The notes under the pieces: model-generated
Seen by the model: only the letters and a program-made list of their open reading frames with translations
Told to the model about the DNA's origin: nothing
The model's database searches: none
Translations under genes and position numbers: made by a program
Source: an uncultured Eubacteriaceae bacterium
Lineage (GTDB): Bacteria; Bacillota; Clostridia; Lachnospirales; CAG-274
Direction of reading: 5' to 3'
Assembly (NCBI GenBank): GCA_946534775.1
Contig: CAMNCZ010000007.1
Location: 1-12,542 of the forward strand
DNA length: 12,542 bases
Shown here: in pieces, positions 1 through 8,462 of the stretch
Layout of the letters: each line of letters opens with the position of its first letter
Numbering within the stretch: position 1 is the stretch's first letter

Positions 1-118
1 CCCGCCTGCGCCCGCCCACACTTCGCAAAAAGACAACGAGCATAAATGATAATTTTCTCTCCCACCCCAAATAACAAATTTACTCATTTAAAAACCGTGA
101 TTTTTTTCACATAAAATA
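1..118. other. Left-edge intergenic sequence, possible tail of an upstream gene
   Basis: The first ~35 bases are clearly GC-richer than the AT-rich stretch that follows, which would fit the last codons of a gene that lies outside the window. Short open frames on the plus strand end at stops near 43-45 and 47-49, but too little is present to choose a frame or strand. The remainder up to the promoter at 119 shows no gene; a weak GTGA/TCAC hairpin around a T-run is present near 98-112. Confidence 0.3.
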
Positions 119-147
119 TTGACAAAATCCAAATAAAATAATATCAT
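119..147 (+). promoter_or_regulatory. Sigma-A-like promoter of the ppi-rlmH operon
   Basis: A perfect -35 TTGACA (119-124) is followed after 17 bp by TATCAT (142-147), one mismatch from the -10 consensus. Transcription would start near 154, giving a leader of about 60 nt. A strong ribosome binding site AAGGGAG (201-207) lies 9 nt before the ATG at 217. No other good promoter is seen before rlmH, so this probably drives all four genes. Confidence 0.75.
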
Positions 148-216
148 TATAGTGAGTGTTTATGCTTTTTATAAAAAATATAATTATTTCATAAATTACG
201 AAGGGAGTATTTTTCA

Positions 217-1098
217 ATGAAAAAGAAATTTGCTATGATATCGGCGGCACTTATTTCGGCCGCAATTATACTTGTCGGCTGCGGCTCACAACCCGTAGAG
301 GAAGAAAAACCTGCTCAGCAGACCGAAGAAAGCGCAGCTGCAACCGAAGAAAATACAGAGAACAACGAAACAGCCGAGGCAGAAAGTGAAGAACCCGAAC
401 CTCTTTCGGAAAGGGAAAAGAATTATTATAAGCCCGTTGCGGAACTTCCTCAGCTTGACAAGGATGCGCCCAAGCCAGGCGAAACGGTCGCTACCATTCA
501 CACAAACAAGGGTGATATAAGCGTGCGTTTCTTCCCCAAATATGCGCCCAAGGCTGTTGAAAACTTTGTTACACACGCAAAAGAAGGCTACTATGACAAC
601 GTTATCTTCCACCGCGTTATAAAGGACTTTATGATACAGGGCGGCGATCCTCTCGGCACAGGTACGGGCGGCGAAAGTATCTGGGGCGAAAACTTTGAAA
701 ATGAAGTAACATTTAATTTAAGAAGTTTCCGCGGTGCTCTTTGTATGGCAAACGCAGGCCCCGATACAAACGGCAGTCAGTTCTATATCGTACAGAACAA
801 GGATATCGGTGATGATGCAAAATCTCAGCTTGAACAGATCAGAACAATGAAAGACGAAATTGCTTTCGATCATCCCGAAGCTAAACTTACATATGGTGAT
901 ATCTTCCCCGACGAGGTTATTGACGAATATATCAATAACGGCGGTTATCCATCGCTTGACGGCAGCTACACCATTTTTGGCCAGGTATATGCAGGTATGG
1001 ACACTGTTGATGCCATTGCGGAGGTAGAAACAAACTCCAGTGACAAACCGCTTGAAGATATTGTTATAAGCTCTATTGACGTTGAAGAATATAAATAA
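217..1098 (+). CDS. Cyclophilin-type peptidyl-prolyl cis-trans isomerase, lipoprotein
   Basis: This is a 293-aa extracytoplasmic lipoprotein expected to catalyse cis-trans isomerisation of Xaa-Pro bonds in exported proteins. It starts with Lys residues, a hydrophobic segment and a lipobox LVGC with Cys22 as the lipidated residue. An acidic Glu/Thr-rich linker (about 25-65) acts as a spacer from the membrane. The cyclophilin domain spans about 90-290. It shows FHRVIKDFMIQGGD (131-144; Arg133, Phe138, Met139 and Gln141 match catalytic-pocket residues of the family) and GALCMANAGPDTNGSQFYI (173-191). A helical insertion of about 45 residues (195-240) precedes the SLDG...FGQV strand. The residue corresponding to human CypA Trp121 is Ser246, so cyclosporin binding is unlikely, as in many bacterial cyclophilins. 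It is first gene of the operon, 12 nt before the next lipoprotein gene. Family assignment is firm; the substrates are unknown. Confidence 0.95.
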   Translation: MKKKFAMISAALISAAIILVGCGSQPVEEEKPAQQTEESAAATEENTENNETAEAESEEPEPLSEREKNYYKPVAELPQLDKDAPKPGETVATIHTNKGDISVRFFPKYAPKAVENFVTHAKEGYYDNVIFHRVIKDFMIQGGDPLGTGTGGESIWGENFENEVTFNLRSFRGALCMANAGPDTNGSQFYIVQNKDIGDDAKSQLEQIRTMKDEIAFDHPEAKLTYGDIFPDEVIDEYINNGGYPSLDGSYTIFGQVYAGMDTVDAIAEVETNSSDKPLEDIVISSIDVEEYK

Positions 1099-1110
1099 AG
1101 AGGTATTTAT

Positions 1111-1725
1111 ATGAAAAGGTATATTTTTATGGCAGCCGTAATGCTTGCTTTTACAGGCTGCGGCAAAAAAGCGGAAGAACCTGTTTCCACAGAAATTCCG
1201 ACAGCTGTTGTGGAAACACCTACCGAAATAACCACAGATGATATTCCCGTTATATTTAAACCCGATACTTCGGATGTACGCACATACTGCGTATCACTTG
1301 ATGCCGCAAGAAACGAACTTCTTGCAAACTACAAGGATAAAATACCCGAAAAATTCAAAAACACCTTTGATGCAAACAGCAGCGTACTTGACGAGTGTAT
1401 CAATAAAGCTGCGAACGATCTTTCGGAAGATGAGGCGGAACAGCTTTTTAACGAGATGAAAAAGCTTGAAGTATTTTTCTGCGAAACTATGGCAAACGAA
1501 GTCGGTGCAGATAAGGAAATACAAAAAGTTGCCAAGCTTGCGACAAAAGGTGCTGATTACTACTTTGAAAAAATAAGGGAACAGCAGACCGAAACAACTA
1601 CCGAAAGCGAAACGGAAACGGGTGAAGACGAAACCAAAAATAAAAAGAACGACAGTAAAAACAAAGATAAAAACAAATCCGAAACCGAAGAAGTGACGGA
1701 AGAAGAAAGCGCTGCCGCCGAATAA
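1111..1725 (+). CDS. Putative lipoprotein of unknown function with charged C-terminal tail
   Basis: I do not recognise a family for this 204-aa protein. It begins with a short lipoprotein signal ending in FTGC (lipidated Cys17; Phe at -3 is a slightly atypical lipobox). A Thr/Glu/Pro-rich linker follows, to about residue 50. The middle part, about 50-155, is predicted helical and alternates acidic, basic and small residues. The last ~50 residues are low-complexity, made almost only of Glu, Thr, Ser, Lys, Asn and Asp, with a polyacidic/polybasic pattern. An AAGAGG ribosome binding site overlaps the end of the preceding gene and lies 7 nt before the ATG, so translation is probably coupled with the isomerase. 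Both proteins would be anchored on the outer face of the membrane; a functional link is inferred only from adjacency. Reading frame and lipoprotein status are well supported, function is not. Confidence 0.8.
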   Translation: MKRYIFMAAVMLAFTGCGKKAEEPVSTEIPTAVVETPTEITTDDIPVIFKPDTSDVRTYCVSLDAARNELLANYKDKIPEKFKNTFDANSSVLDECINKAANDLSEDEAEQLFNEMKKLEVFFCETMANEVGADKEIQKVAKLATKGADYYFEKIREQQTETTTESETETGEDETKNKKNDSKNKDKNKSETEEVTEEESAAAE

Positions 1726-1756
1726 ACGGTTTTAAGGCAGTGAAAGGAATATCGTT

Positions 1757-2254
1757 TTGAATAACAAAAAAACAATTATTTACGCAATTTGTTTATTTTG
1801 CGTTATGGCGGTCATTTTTGCGTTTTCGTCGCAAAACAAAGAAGAATCCAATGCTTTGAGTATGTCTATTTCAAATAAGATAGAAAATGTTGTAGAGATA
1901 AATTCTAAAAAAAGTTTTGTGAATGAAGATGAAAAAAACGAGTATTTTAAGAAAATAACAAGTAAGATAAACAGTATACTGCGCAAAAATGCACACGCCT
2001 TTTTATATGCTATGTTTGGCCTGTTTGCCTTTCTTCTTTTTACAAATGAAGGCCGCGGCGATTACACGGCATCCATATACACACTTATTGCCTCTGTTTT
2101 ATACGCGGCATCCGATGAAATGCACCAGATATTATCCCAATCGCGTAACGGACGTTTTAAGGATGTGTGTATAGATGTTTTCGGTACTGTTATAATGCTT
2201 ATTATAATTTATTTTGTAAAAAAAATAAAAGAAAAAGGCGGCAAAACACAATGA
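1757..2254 (+). CDS. VanZ-like family membrane protein, TTG start
   Basis: This 165-aa protein matches the VanZ-like family, whose founding member gives low-level teicoplanin resistance in the VanA cluster; most chromosomal members have no defined role. It has an N-terminal membrane segment (about 6-24) followed by the family-typical FSSQ. After a polar loop comes RKNAH (76-80) at the start of the second membrane segment. The third segment leads into SDEMHQ (119-124) and GRFKDVCID (132-140), and a last membrane helix ends in a Lys-rich cytoplasmic tail. These His, Asp, Glu, Gln and Arg residues form the conserved family core. The TTG start is chosen because GAAAGGA lies 8 nt upstream and the first residues lead directly into the first membrane helix. 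Its stop overlaps the rlmH start (ATGA), which indicates translational coupling. No van resistance genes are nearby, so glycopeptide resistance should not be inferred. Confidence 0.88.
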   Translation: MNNKKTIIYAICLFCVMAVIFAFSSQNKEESNALSMSISNKIENVVEINSKKSFVNEDEKNEYFKKITSKINSILRKNAHAFLYAMFGLFAFLLFTNEGRGDYTASIYTLIASVLYAASDEMHQILSQSRNGRFKDVCIDVFGTVIMLIIIYFVKKIKEKGGKTQ

Positions 2255-2724
2255 AGATCACCGTTGCTTGTGTAGGAAAAATAAAGGAAAAATTTTACAG
2301 TCAGGCTATTGACGAATATTTAAAGCGTTTAAGCGCCTATGCAAATGTTGAGATATTTCAGGTAGAAGATGAAAAAGCCCCCGAAAACCTCAGCCCCGCA
2401 CAGGAAAAACAGATAAAGGACAAAGAGGCTCAAAAGCTGTTAAAGGGCCTTAAAGGCTATGTAATAGTGCTTGATATAGGCGGAAAAATGCTTGACAGTG
2501 TGCAGCTGAGTGAATTTATAGAGGACACGATGACACGCGGTGCAAGCCATCTTACCTTTGTTATAGGCGGCTCTCTCGGCCTTGGCGAAGAAATACTCAA
2601 ACGCGCCGATTATAAATTAAGTTTTTCAAAAATGACTTTTCCTCACCAACTTATGCGCGTAATACTGCTTGAACAGCTATACCGCAGCCAAAGAATAAGT
2701 CACAATCAACCATATCACAAATAA
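2251..2724 (+). CDS. rlmH: 23S rRNA (pseudouridine1915-N3)-methyltransferase RlmH
   Basis: RlmH is a SPOUT-class methyltransferase that uses S-adenosylmethionine to methylate pseudouridine 1915 in helix 69 of 23S rRNA on assembled ribosomes. The 157-aa product has the usual family length. It begins MKITVACVGKIKEKF and carries the strand LDIGG (74-78) and the SAM-loop strand FVIGGSLG (103-110). It ends in the diagnostic FPHQLMRVILLEQLYR (130-145) and PYHK (154-157), where the knot and C-terminal residues bind cofactor and substrate. The ATG at 2251 is preferred because it overlaps the vanZ-like stop as ATGA and gives the canonical N-terminus; a longer open frame upstream lies inside the vanZ-like gene. 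It is last in its operon and is followed by a terminator 8 nt downstream. The family is often found close to the origin, as here. Confidence 0.97.
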   Translation: MKITVACVGKIKEKFYSQAIDEYLKRLSAYANVEIFQVEDEKAPENLSPAQEKQIKDKEAQKLLKGLKGYVIVLDIGGKMLDSVQLSEFIEDTMTRGASHLTFVIGGSLGLGEEILKRADYKLSFSKMTFPHQLMRVILLEQLYRSQRISHNQPYHK

Positions 2725-2732
2725 ATTAACAA

Positions 2733-2771
2733 TGGGCTGTCTTGTCGAATAAAGCAAGACAACCCATTTTT
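2733..2771 (+). terminator. Intrinsic terminator of the ppi-rlmH operon, probably shared with gyrA
   Basis: Arms TGGGCTGTCTTG (2733-2744) and CAAGACAACCCA (2755-2766) pair over 12 positions with one C-A mismatch around a 10-nt loop, followed by T5 (2767-2771). On the minus strand the hairpin is followed by a weaker T-rich stretch. It may therefore also stop gyrA transcription arriving from the other side, about 75 nt after the gyrA stop. Confidence 0.85.
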
Positions 2772-2846
2772 ATTATTCTTCGTCACAATTTTTGGCAAAG
2801 CCAAAAGCCAATGCTGCGCAATTGTCCGCATCTATCTTTGCGGTTG

Positions 2847-5366
2847 TTAGTCTATTATTTCGGCATCGGAAAACATATCGTCTGTTTTTTCGATATTTTC
2901 GTTTTCTTCTTCTATATCCTCTTCCGAAATCTTTGCCATACTTACAACGGTTACATCATCGTTAAGATTTATAAGCTTAACGCCCTGCGTTACGCGGCCT
3001 ACCGTTGAAATATCGCGTACTCTGATACGAATTATTACGCCCTGGCTTGTTACCATAATAAGTTCTTCATTGTCATTTACCATTGCAAGGCCGACTATAT
3101 TACCCGTTTTTTCGGTTATCTTATAAGCTTTCAGACCCTTGCCGCCGCGGTTTTGTACCTTGAAGCTGTCGCTTTCGGTACACTTACCGTAGCCCTTTTC
3201 ACTTACAATAAGAACTTTCTTTTCGGGATCGATTATCTCTGCACCGATAACGCTGTCACCCTCGTTAAGATTTATTGCCTTAACGCCCGCAGCCGTTCTG
3301 CCAAGACTTCTTAAATCATTTTCGTTAAATCTTATTGCCATACCTTTGTATGTAACAACGAAAATTTCCTTGTTTCCGTCTGTCTTTTGTACGGAGATAA
3401 GCTCGTCGTTATCACGCAGATTTACAGCTATAAGACCCGATTTTCTGATGTTGTTGAACAGGTTTGTCGGCGTCTTTTTGATTATACCGTTTTTCGTTAT
3501 CATCATCAGATAACCCGAATCATCGCTATAGTCCTTTGCCCTGATAACAGCCGTTATCTTTTCGTTTTCACCCATTTCAAGCACATTTACTATCGGCGTA
3601 CCCTTTGCGTTTCTGCCTGCTTCGGGTATCTCCCAAGTCTTTATTCTGTAAACCTTGCCCATATTTGTAAAGAACAGCAGATATGAGTGGTTTGAACTTA
3701 AAAACAGGTCTTTTACCGCATCCTCGTCACGGGTCTGCATACCTATTATACCCTTGCCGCCGCGGTTTTGGCTCTTGTATGTAGAAAGAGGGATCCTCTT
3801 GATATAGTTAAGGTGAGTCATTGTTATAACGCTCATCTCGTCTTCTATAAGGTCCTCTATATCTATTTCGCCCATATCCATAATAAGCCTTGTGCGTCTT
3901 TCATCACCGAATTTATTTTTAATTTCAAGCAATTCGTCCTTTATAACGCCGAAAAGCTTATTTTCATCTGCAAGGATAGCACGCATTTCTTCGGCAAATT
4001 TGGTAAGTTCGTCAAACTCGTTCTGGAGTTTTTCACGTTCCATACCTACAAGAGATCTTAAACGCATCTCACAGATAGCATTTACCTGCAATTCCGTAAA
4101 ACCAAAGCGTTCTACCAGCCTTTCCTTAGCTTCGGGCGTGGTACGCGAACTTCTTAAAATGCTTATTACCTCATCGATATGATCGAGTGCCTTTAAAAAG
4201 CCCTCCAAAATATGCAGTCTTTCAAGCGCTTTCTTTAAATCAAATTTTGTACGGCGCGTGATAACTTCTTCCTGGAATTTAAGATAATGCTCAAGCATCT
4301 GCTTGATATTGAGTACCTGCGGCACACCGTCAACTATAGCAAGCATATTTACGCTGTACGTTTCCTGTAACTGCGAATATTTGTAAAGATTGTTGAGTAC
4401 TATCTCGGCGGAAGCATCTTTTTTAACTTCGATAAGTATATGGATACCGTTTCTGTCGTTGGTGCTGTCCTGGATACCCGAAATACCCTCTATCTTTTTT
4501 TCCTTTACAAGGTCGGCTATGCCAACTATCATTCGGTTTTTATTGACACCGTAAGGAATTTCCGTTATCAGTATTTCTTCGCGGCCGTTGGGTTTTGTCA
4601 GTATTTCGGCCTGTGCGCGTACTTTTAATTTGCCGCGGCCCGTTCTGTAGGCACTCATTATGCCGTTTTTGCCTAAAATATTACCGCCCGTCGGAAAATC
4701 GGGGCCTTTGATATAATGGCATATTTCCTCTATATCGGTCTCTCTGCCCTCTTCCACCTTATTATCGATAATTTTAACTATCGCATTTATTACTTCCGAA
4801 AGGTTGTGCGGAGGGATATTTGTTGCCATACCAACGGCAATACCCGTTGCGCCGTTTACCAATAAATTCGGTATACGCGACGGAAGCACCGTAGGTTCCT
4901 GAAAATCGCCGTCATAGTTAGGTACAAAATCGACCGTATCTTTATCTATATCGGCAAGCATCTCAAGCGATATTCTTGAAAGACGTGCCTCCGTATATCT
5001 GGCGGCAGCTGCGGGATAACCGTCAATTGAGCCAAAATTTCCGTGACCGTCAACCAGCGTATAACGCATAGAGAAATCCTGTGCCAGTCTTACCAATGCA
5101 TCATAAATGGCGGCATCACCGTGTGGGTGGTATTTACCCATAGTATCGCCTGTGATACGCGCACATTTTTTATGAGCCTTGTTAGGTGCAAGCCCCATTT
5201 CGTTCATACTGAACAAAATACGCCTGTGAACGGGTTTAAGACCGTCCCTTACATCGGGCAGAGCACGCGCAACAATAACACTCATCGCATAGTCAATGTA
5301 TGATGAACGCATCGTTTCGGAAATTTCCGCATTGACTATTTTATCAAATTCTCTGTTTTCGTTCAT
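2847..5366 (-). CDS. gyrA: DNA gyrase subunit A
   Basis: GyrA cuts and rejoins DNA in the A2B2 gyrase complex, which introduces negative supercoils using ATP. At 839 aa it has full family length. The winged-helix/tower part contains ARALPDVRDGLKPVHRRIL (33-51) and the quinolone-pocket helix HPHGDAAIYDALVRLAQ (80-96). The catalytic Tyr124 lies in AAARYTEARLS. The C-terminal beta-pinwheel starts with the GyrA box QNRGGKG (533-539), needed for DNA wrapping and therefore marking gyrase rather than topoisomerase IV; a second copy of the same heptapeptide is at 738-744. The end is a strongly acidic tail (814-839). The position equivalent to E. coli Ser83 is Ala85, while Asp89 matches Asp87. A GAGG ribosome binding site lies 9 nt upstream of the ATG, inside the 18-nt gap after gyrB, so the two are co-transcribed. 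Confidence 0.98.
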   Translation of the reverse strand: MNENREFDKIVNAEISETMRSSYIDYAMSVIVARALPDVRDGLKPVHRRILFSMNEMGLAPNKAHKKCARITGDTMGKYHPHGDAAIYDALVRLAQDFSMRYTLVDGHGNFGSIDGYPAAAARYTEARLSRISLEMLADIDKDTVDFVPNYDGDFQEPTVLPSRIPNLLVNGATGIAVGMATNIPPHNLSEVINAIVKIIDNKVEEGRETDIEEICHYIKGPDFPTGGNILGKNGIMSAYRTGRGKLKVRAQAEILTKPNGREEILITEIPYGVNKNRMIVGIADLVKEKKIEGISGIQDSTNDRNGIHILIEVKKDASAEIVLNNLYKYSQLQETYSVNMLAIVDGVPQVLNIKQMLEHYLKFQEEVITRRTKFDLKKALERLHILEGFLKALDHIDEVISILRSSRTTPEAKERLVERFGFTELQVNAICEMRLRSLVGMEREKLQNEFDELTKFAEEMRAILADENKLFGVIKDELLEIKNKFGDERRTRLIMDMGEIDIEDLIEDEMSVITMTHLNYIKRIPLSTYKSQNRGGKGIIGMQTRDEDAVKDLFLSSNHSYLLFFTNMGKVYRIKTWEIPEAGRNAKGTPIVNVLEMGENEKITAVIRAKDYSDDSGYLMMITKNGIIKKTPTNLFNNIRKSGLIAVNLRDNDELISVQKTDGNKEIFVVTYKGMAIRFNENDLRSLGRTAAGVKAINLNEGDSVIGAEIIDPEKKVLIVSEKGYGKCTESDSFKVQNRGGKGLKAYKITEKTGNIVGLAMVNDNEELIMVTSQGVIIRIRVRDISTVGRVTQGVKLINLNDDVTVVSMAKISEEDIEEENENIEKTDDMFSDAEIID

Positions 5367-5384
5367 ATAATTCTACCTCGTGGT

Positions 5385-7325
<1,941 letters not shown>

Positions 7326-7377
7326 TTAAAATTTTGCCATTTTTAGGGGTTTTAATAATTTTGTGTATAACTCCATT

Positions 7378-7429
7378 AAAAAATACCCCAAATTCAATAT
7401 ATAACCATTATAACATAAATTTGGGGTAT
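7378..7429 (-). terminator. Probable terminator of the HPP-like gene, overlapping the gyrB promoter
   Basis: A perfect 12-bp inverted repeat, ATACCCCAAATT (read on the minus strand from 7429 to 7418) and AATTTGGGGTAT (7394 to 7383), encloses a 23-nt loop. On the minus strand it runs into T6 (7383-7378), as an intrinsic terminator does. It starts 13 nt after the stop of the HPP-like gene. The gyrB -10 box is in the loop and one arm fills the -35/-10 spacer, so the repeat could equally be a two-arm operator; the roles are not exclusive. Confidence 0.6.
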
Positions 7430-7435
7430 ATTCAA
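7407..7435 (-). promoter_or_regulatory. gyrBA promoter
   Basis: Read on the minus strand, TTGAAT (7430-7435) and a perfect TATAAT (7407-7412) are separated by exactly 17 bp. Transcription would begin near 7400, giving a gyrB leader of about 110 nt. The -35 element begins only about 8 bp after the stop codon of the upstream minus-strand gene, and the -10 lies within a long inverted repeat (7383-7429). Confidence 0.8.
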
Positions 7436-7442
7436 TATTTAT

Positions 7443-8354
7443 TTATCCATTTTTTATAATTTTTTTACTGATAATTTGTGAAATAACAACAAGTATAAAA
7501 ATACCCGTAAATGCCGCAAAAGGATATATAATAACGGTTTTTTCGTCAACAAGCATTGCCAGCATACTCATTGCGGCGGCGGGCGGCAGATACATTTTCA
7601 TTTTATTCGCCGTAAATACCGTAAAAACTGATGTTAAAATTGCCGCAAAAGTAAGATGAAAAACAGGTATCTGTGCTTTTAAAAACACTATTCTGAATAC
7701 AGCGCCGAAAAAAGCACACAAAGTTATAAAAAATATTATTTTAAAACACTGTTTAAACGGTATATTTTTTCCCGAAAGTTCCGTAAAAGCCACCAGTAAA
7801 GGCGGTGCCGCAAGAAATTTCACATTGTATTTTACCGCAAAATACAAAACAGGCAGCACCGATATCTGTCTTAATATTGCCCTTAAAATATCGTTTTTTC
7901 CTATAATATTTTTATCAAAAGTTTCTTTTTGCTTTAAATCAAATTTTTCAAGCAGCAGTCTTACAATAACTGTAAAAAAGGTCAATGCAAAAGCAATAAA
8001 AGGATAAAAAGCACCTGTCGTACCTATCATAACAGGCAGCACTATCGCAGATATCATAGGTGCAAGCGTTGTTTTTGAAAATAAAAATACCGTTTGTCCC
8101 ACAAAATATGCAAAAAACAATTTCAGCCAAAGCGGCAGCTGCAAAAAACAAGATATTAATGTACCGAAAACTGCACATATAAAAATATAAAATATCATTG
8201 AAGTTTTATTAACTTTCCAAGCAAATTTCGGCGCAAGTATGCTTCCCATTGCCAAAGCCGCGATCTCAGGGAAAATTATTTCCTTTTCACCCGTAAATTC
8301 CGCAAGAAATATCATAAATGTCATTGAAAGGCAAGTAATAACTTTAAGTATCAT
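7443..8354 (-). CDS. HPP-like polytopic integral membrane protein
   Basis: This 303-aa protein is strongly hydrophobic with about eight to ten predicted membrane segments and a short Lys-rich cytoplasmic end. It resembles the HPP family of integral membrane proteins in the segment YLPPAAAMSMLAMLV (255-269), where a Pro-Pro followed by small residues sits at a helix start as in the family signature; the first His is replaced by Leu. The two halves look like an ancient duplication: APMISAIVLPV...YPFIAFALTFF (99-127) parallels PPAAAMSMLAML...YPFAAFTGIFI (257-287), and FPEIAALAMGS (28-38) parallels PPLLVAFTELS (184-194). A cytoplasmic charged linker (136-155) joins them. Some HPP proteins of plastids and cyanobacteria move nitrite, but no substrate can be assigned here. 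The ATG at 8354 follows an AGAGG site. The gene is divergent from the metallopeptidase-like gene. Confidence 0.65.
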   Translation of the reverse strand: MILKVITCLSMTFMIFLAEFTGEKEIIFPEIAALAMGSILAPKFAWKVNKTSMIFYIFICAVFGTLISCFLQLPLWLKLFFAYFVGQTVFLFSKTTLAPMISAIVLPVMIGTTGAFYPFIAFALTFFTVIVRLLLEKFDLKQKETFDKNIIGKNDILRAILRQISVLPVLYFAVKYNVKFLAAPPLLVAFTELSGKNIPFKQCFKIIFFITLCAFFGAVFRIVFLKAQIPVFHLTFAAILTSVFTVFTANKMKMYLPPAAAMSMLAMLVDEKTVIIYPFAAFTGIFILVVISQIISKKIIKNG

Positions 8355-8386
8355 TTTTTTCCTCTTTATTTATAGCTTAATTTTTA

Positions 8387-8415
8387 TTGAAAAAATGCTT
8401 TTTCTATGTTATCAT
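8387..8415 (+). promoter_or_regulatory. Candidate promoter of the metallopeptidase-like gene
   Basis: TTGAAA (8387-8392) and TATCAT (8410-8415) are spaced 17 bp apart, the same -10 variant as in the ppi operon promoter. The predicted start is near 8422, upstream of the AAAGGG ribosome binding site at 8448-8453. Confidence 0.55.
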
Positions 8416-8440
8416 AATGTAAAGGAAAAATCAATTACAA
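8411..8440 (-). promoter_or_regulatory. Candidate promoter of the HPP-like gene, overlapping the divergent one
   Basis: On the minus strand TTGTAA (8435-8440) and TATGAT (8411-8416) are separated by 18 bp. The -10 occupies nearly the same bases as the -10 of the plus-strand promoter. If both are real, polymerase could occupy only one at a time, so the two genes would be expressed in competition. This is weaker than the other promoters listed. Confidence 0.4.
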
Positions 8441-8462
8441 TTTGAATAAAGGGATGTTTTAT

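Noticed and set aside
2167..2250. N-terminal extension of RlmH upstream of 2251
   Set aside because: It overlaps the VanZ-like coding sequence and the canonical RlmH N-terminus begins at the ATGA overlap.
1757..2254. Glycopeptide resistance determinant
   Set aside because: VanZ-like proteins are widespread without resistance; no vanHAX, vanRS or ligase genes are present here.
2700..2724. rlmH 3' end as an SCC-type cassette attachment site
   Set aside because: The gene end encodes PYHK as in staphylococci, but no direct repeat, inverted repeat or recombinase gene is found downstream; the terminator and gyrA follow at once.
2742..2749. TTGTCGAA resembling a Spo0A binding box
   Set aside because: It lies in the stem/loop of the rlmH terminator, not near a promoter, and is short enough to occur by chance.
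8442..8462. TTG (8442) or ATG (8454) start of the metallopeptidase-like gene
   Set aside because: The AAAGGG ribosome binding site at 8448-8453 is downstream of the TTG and touches the second ATG; only the ATG at 8463 has proper spacing.
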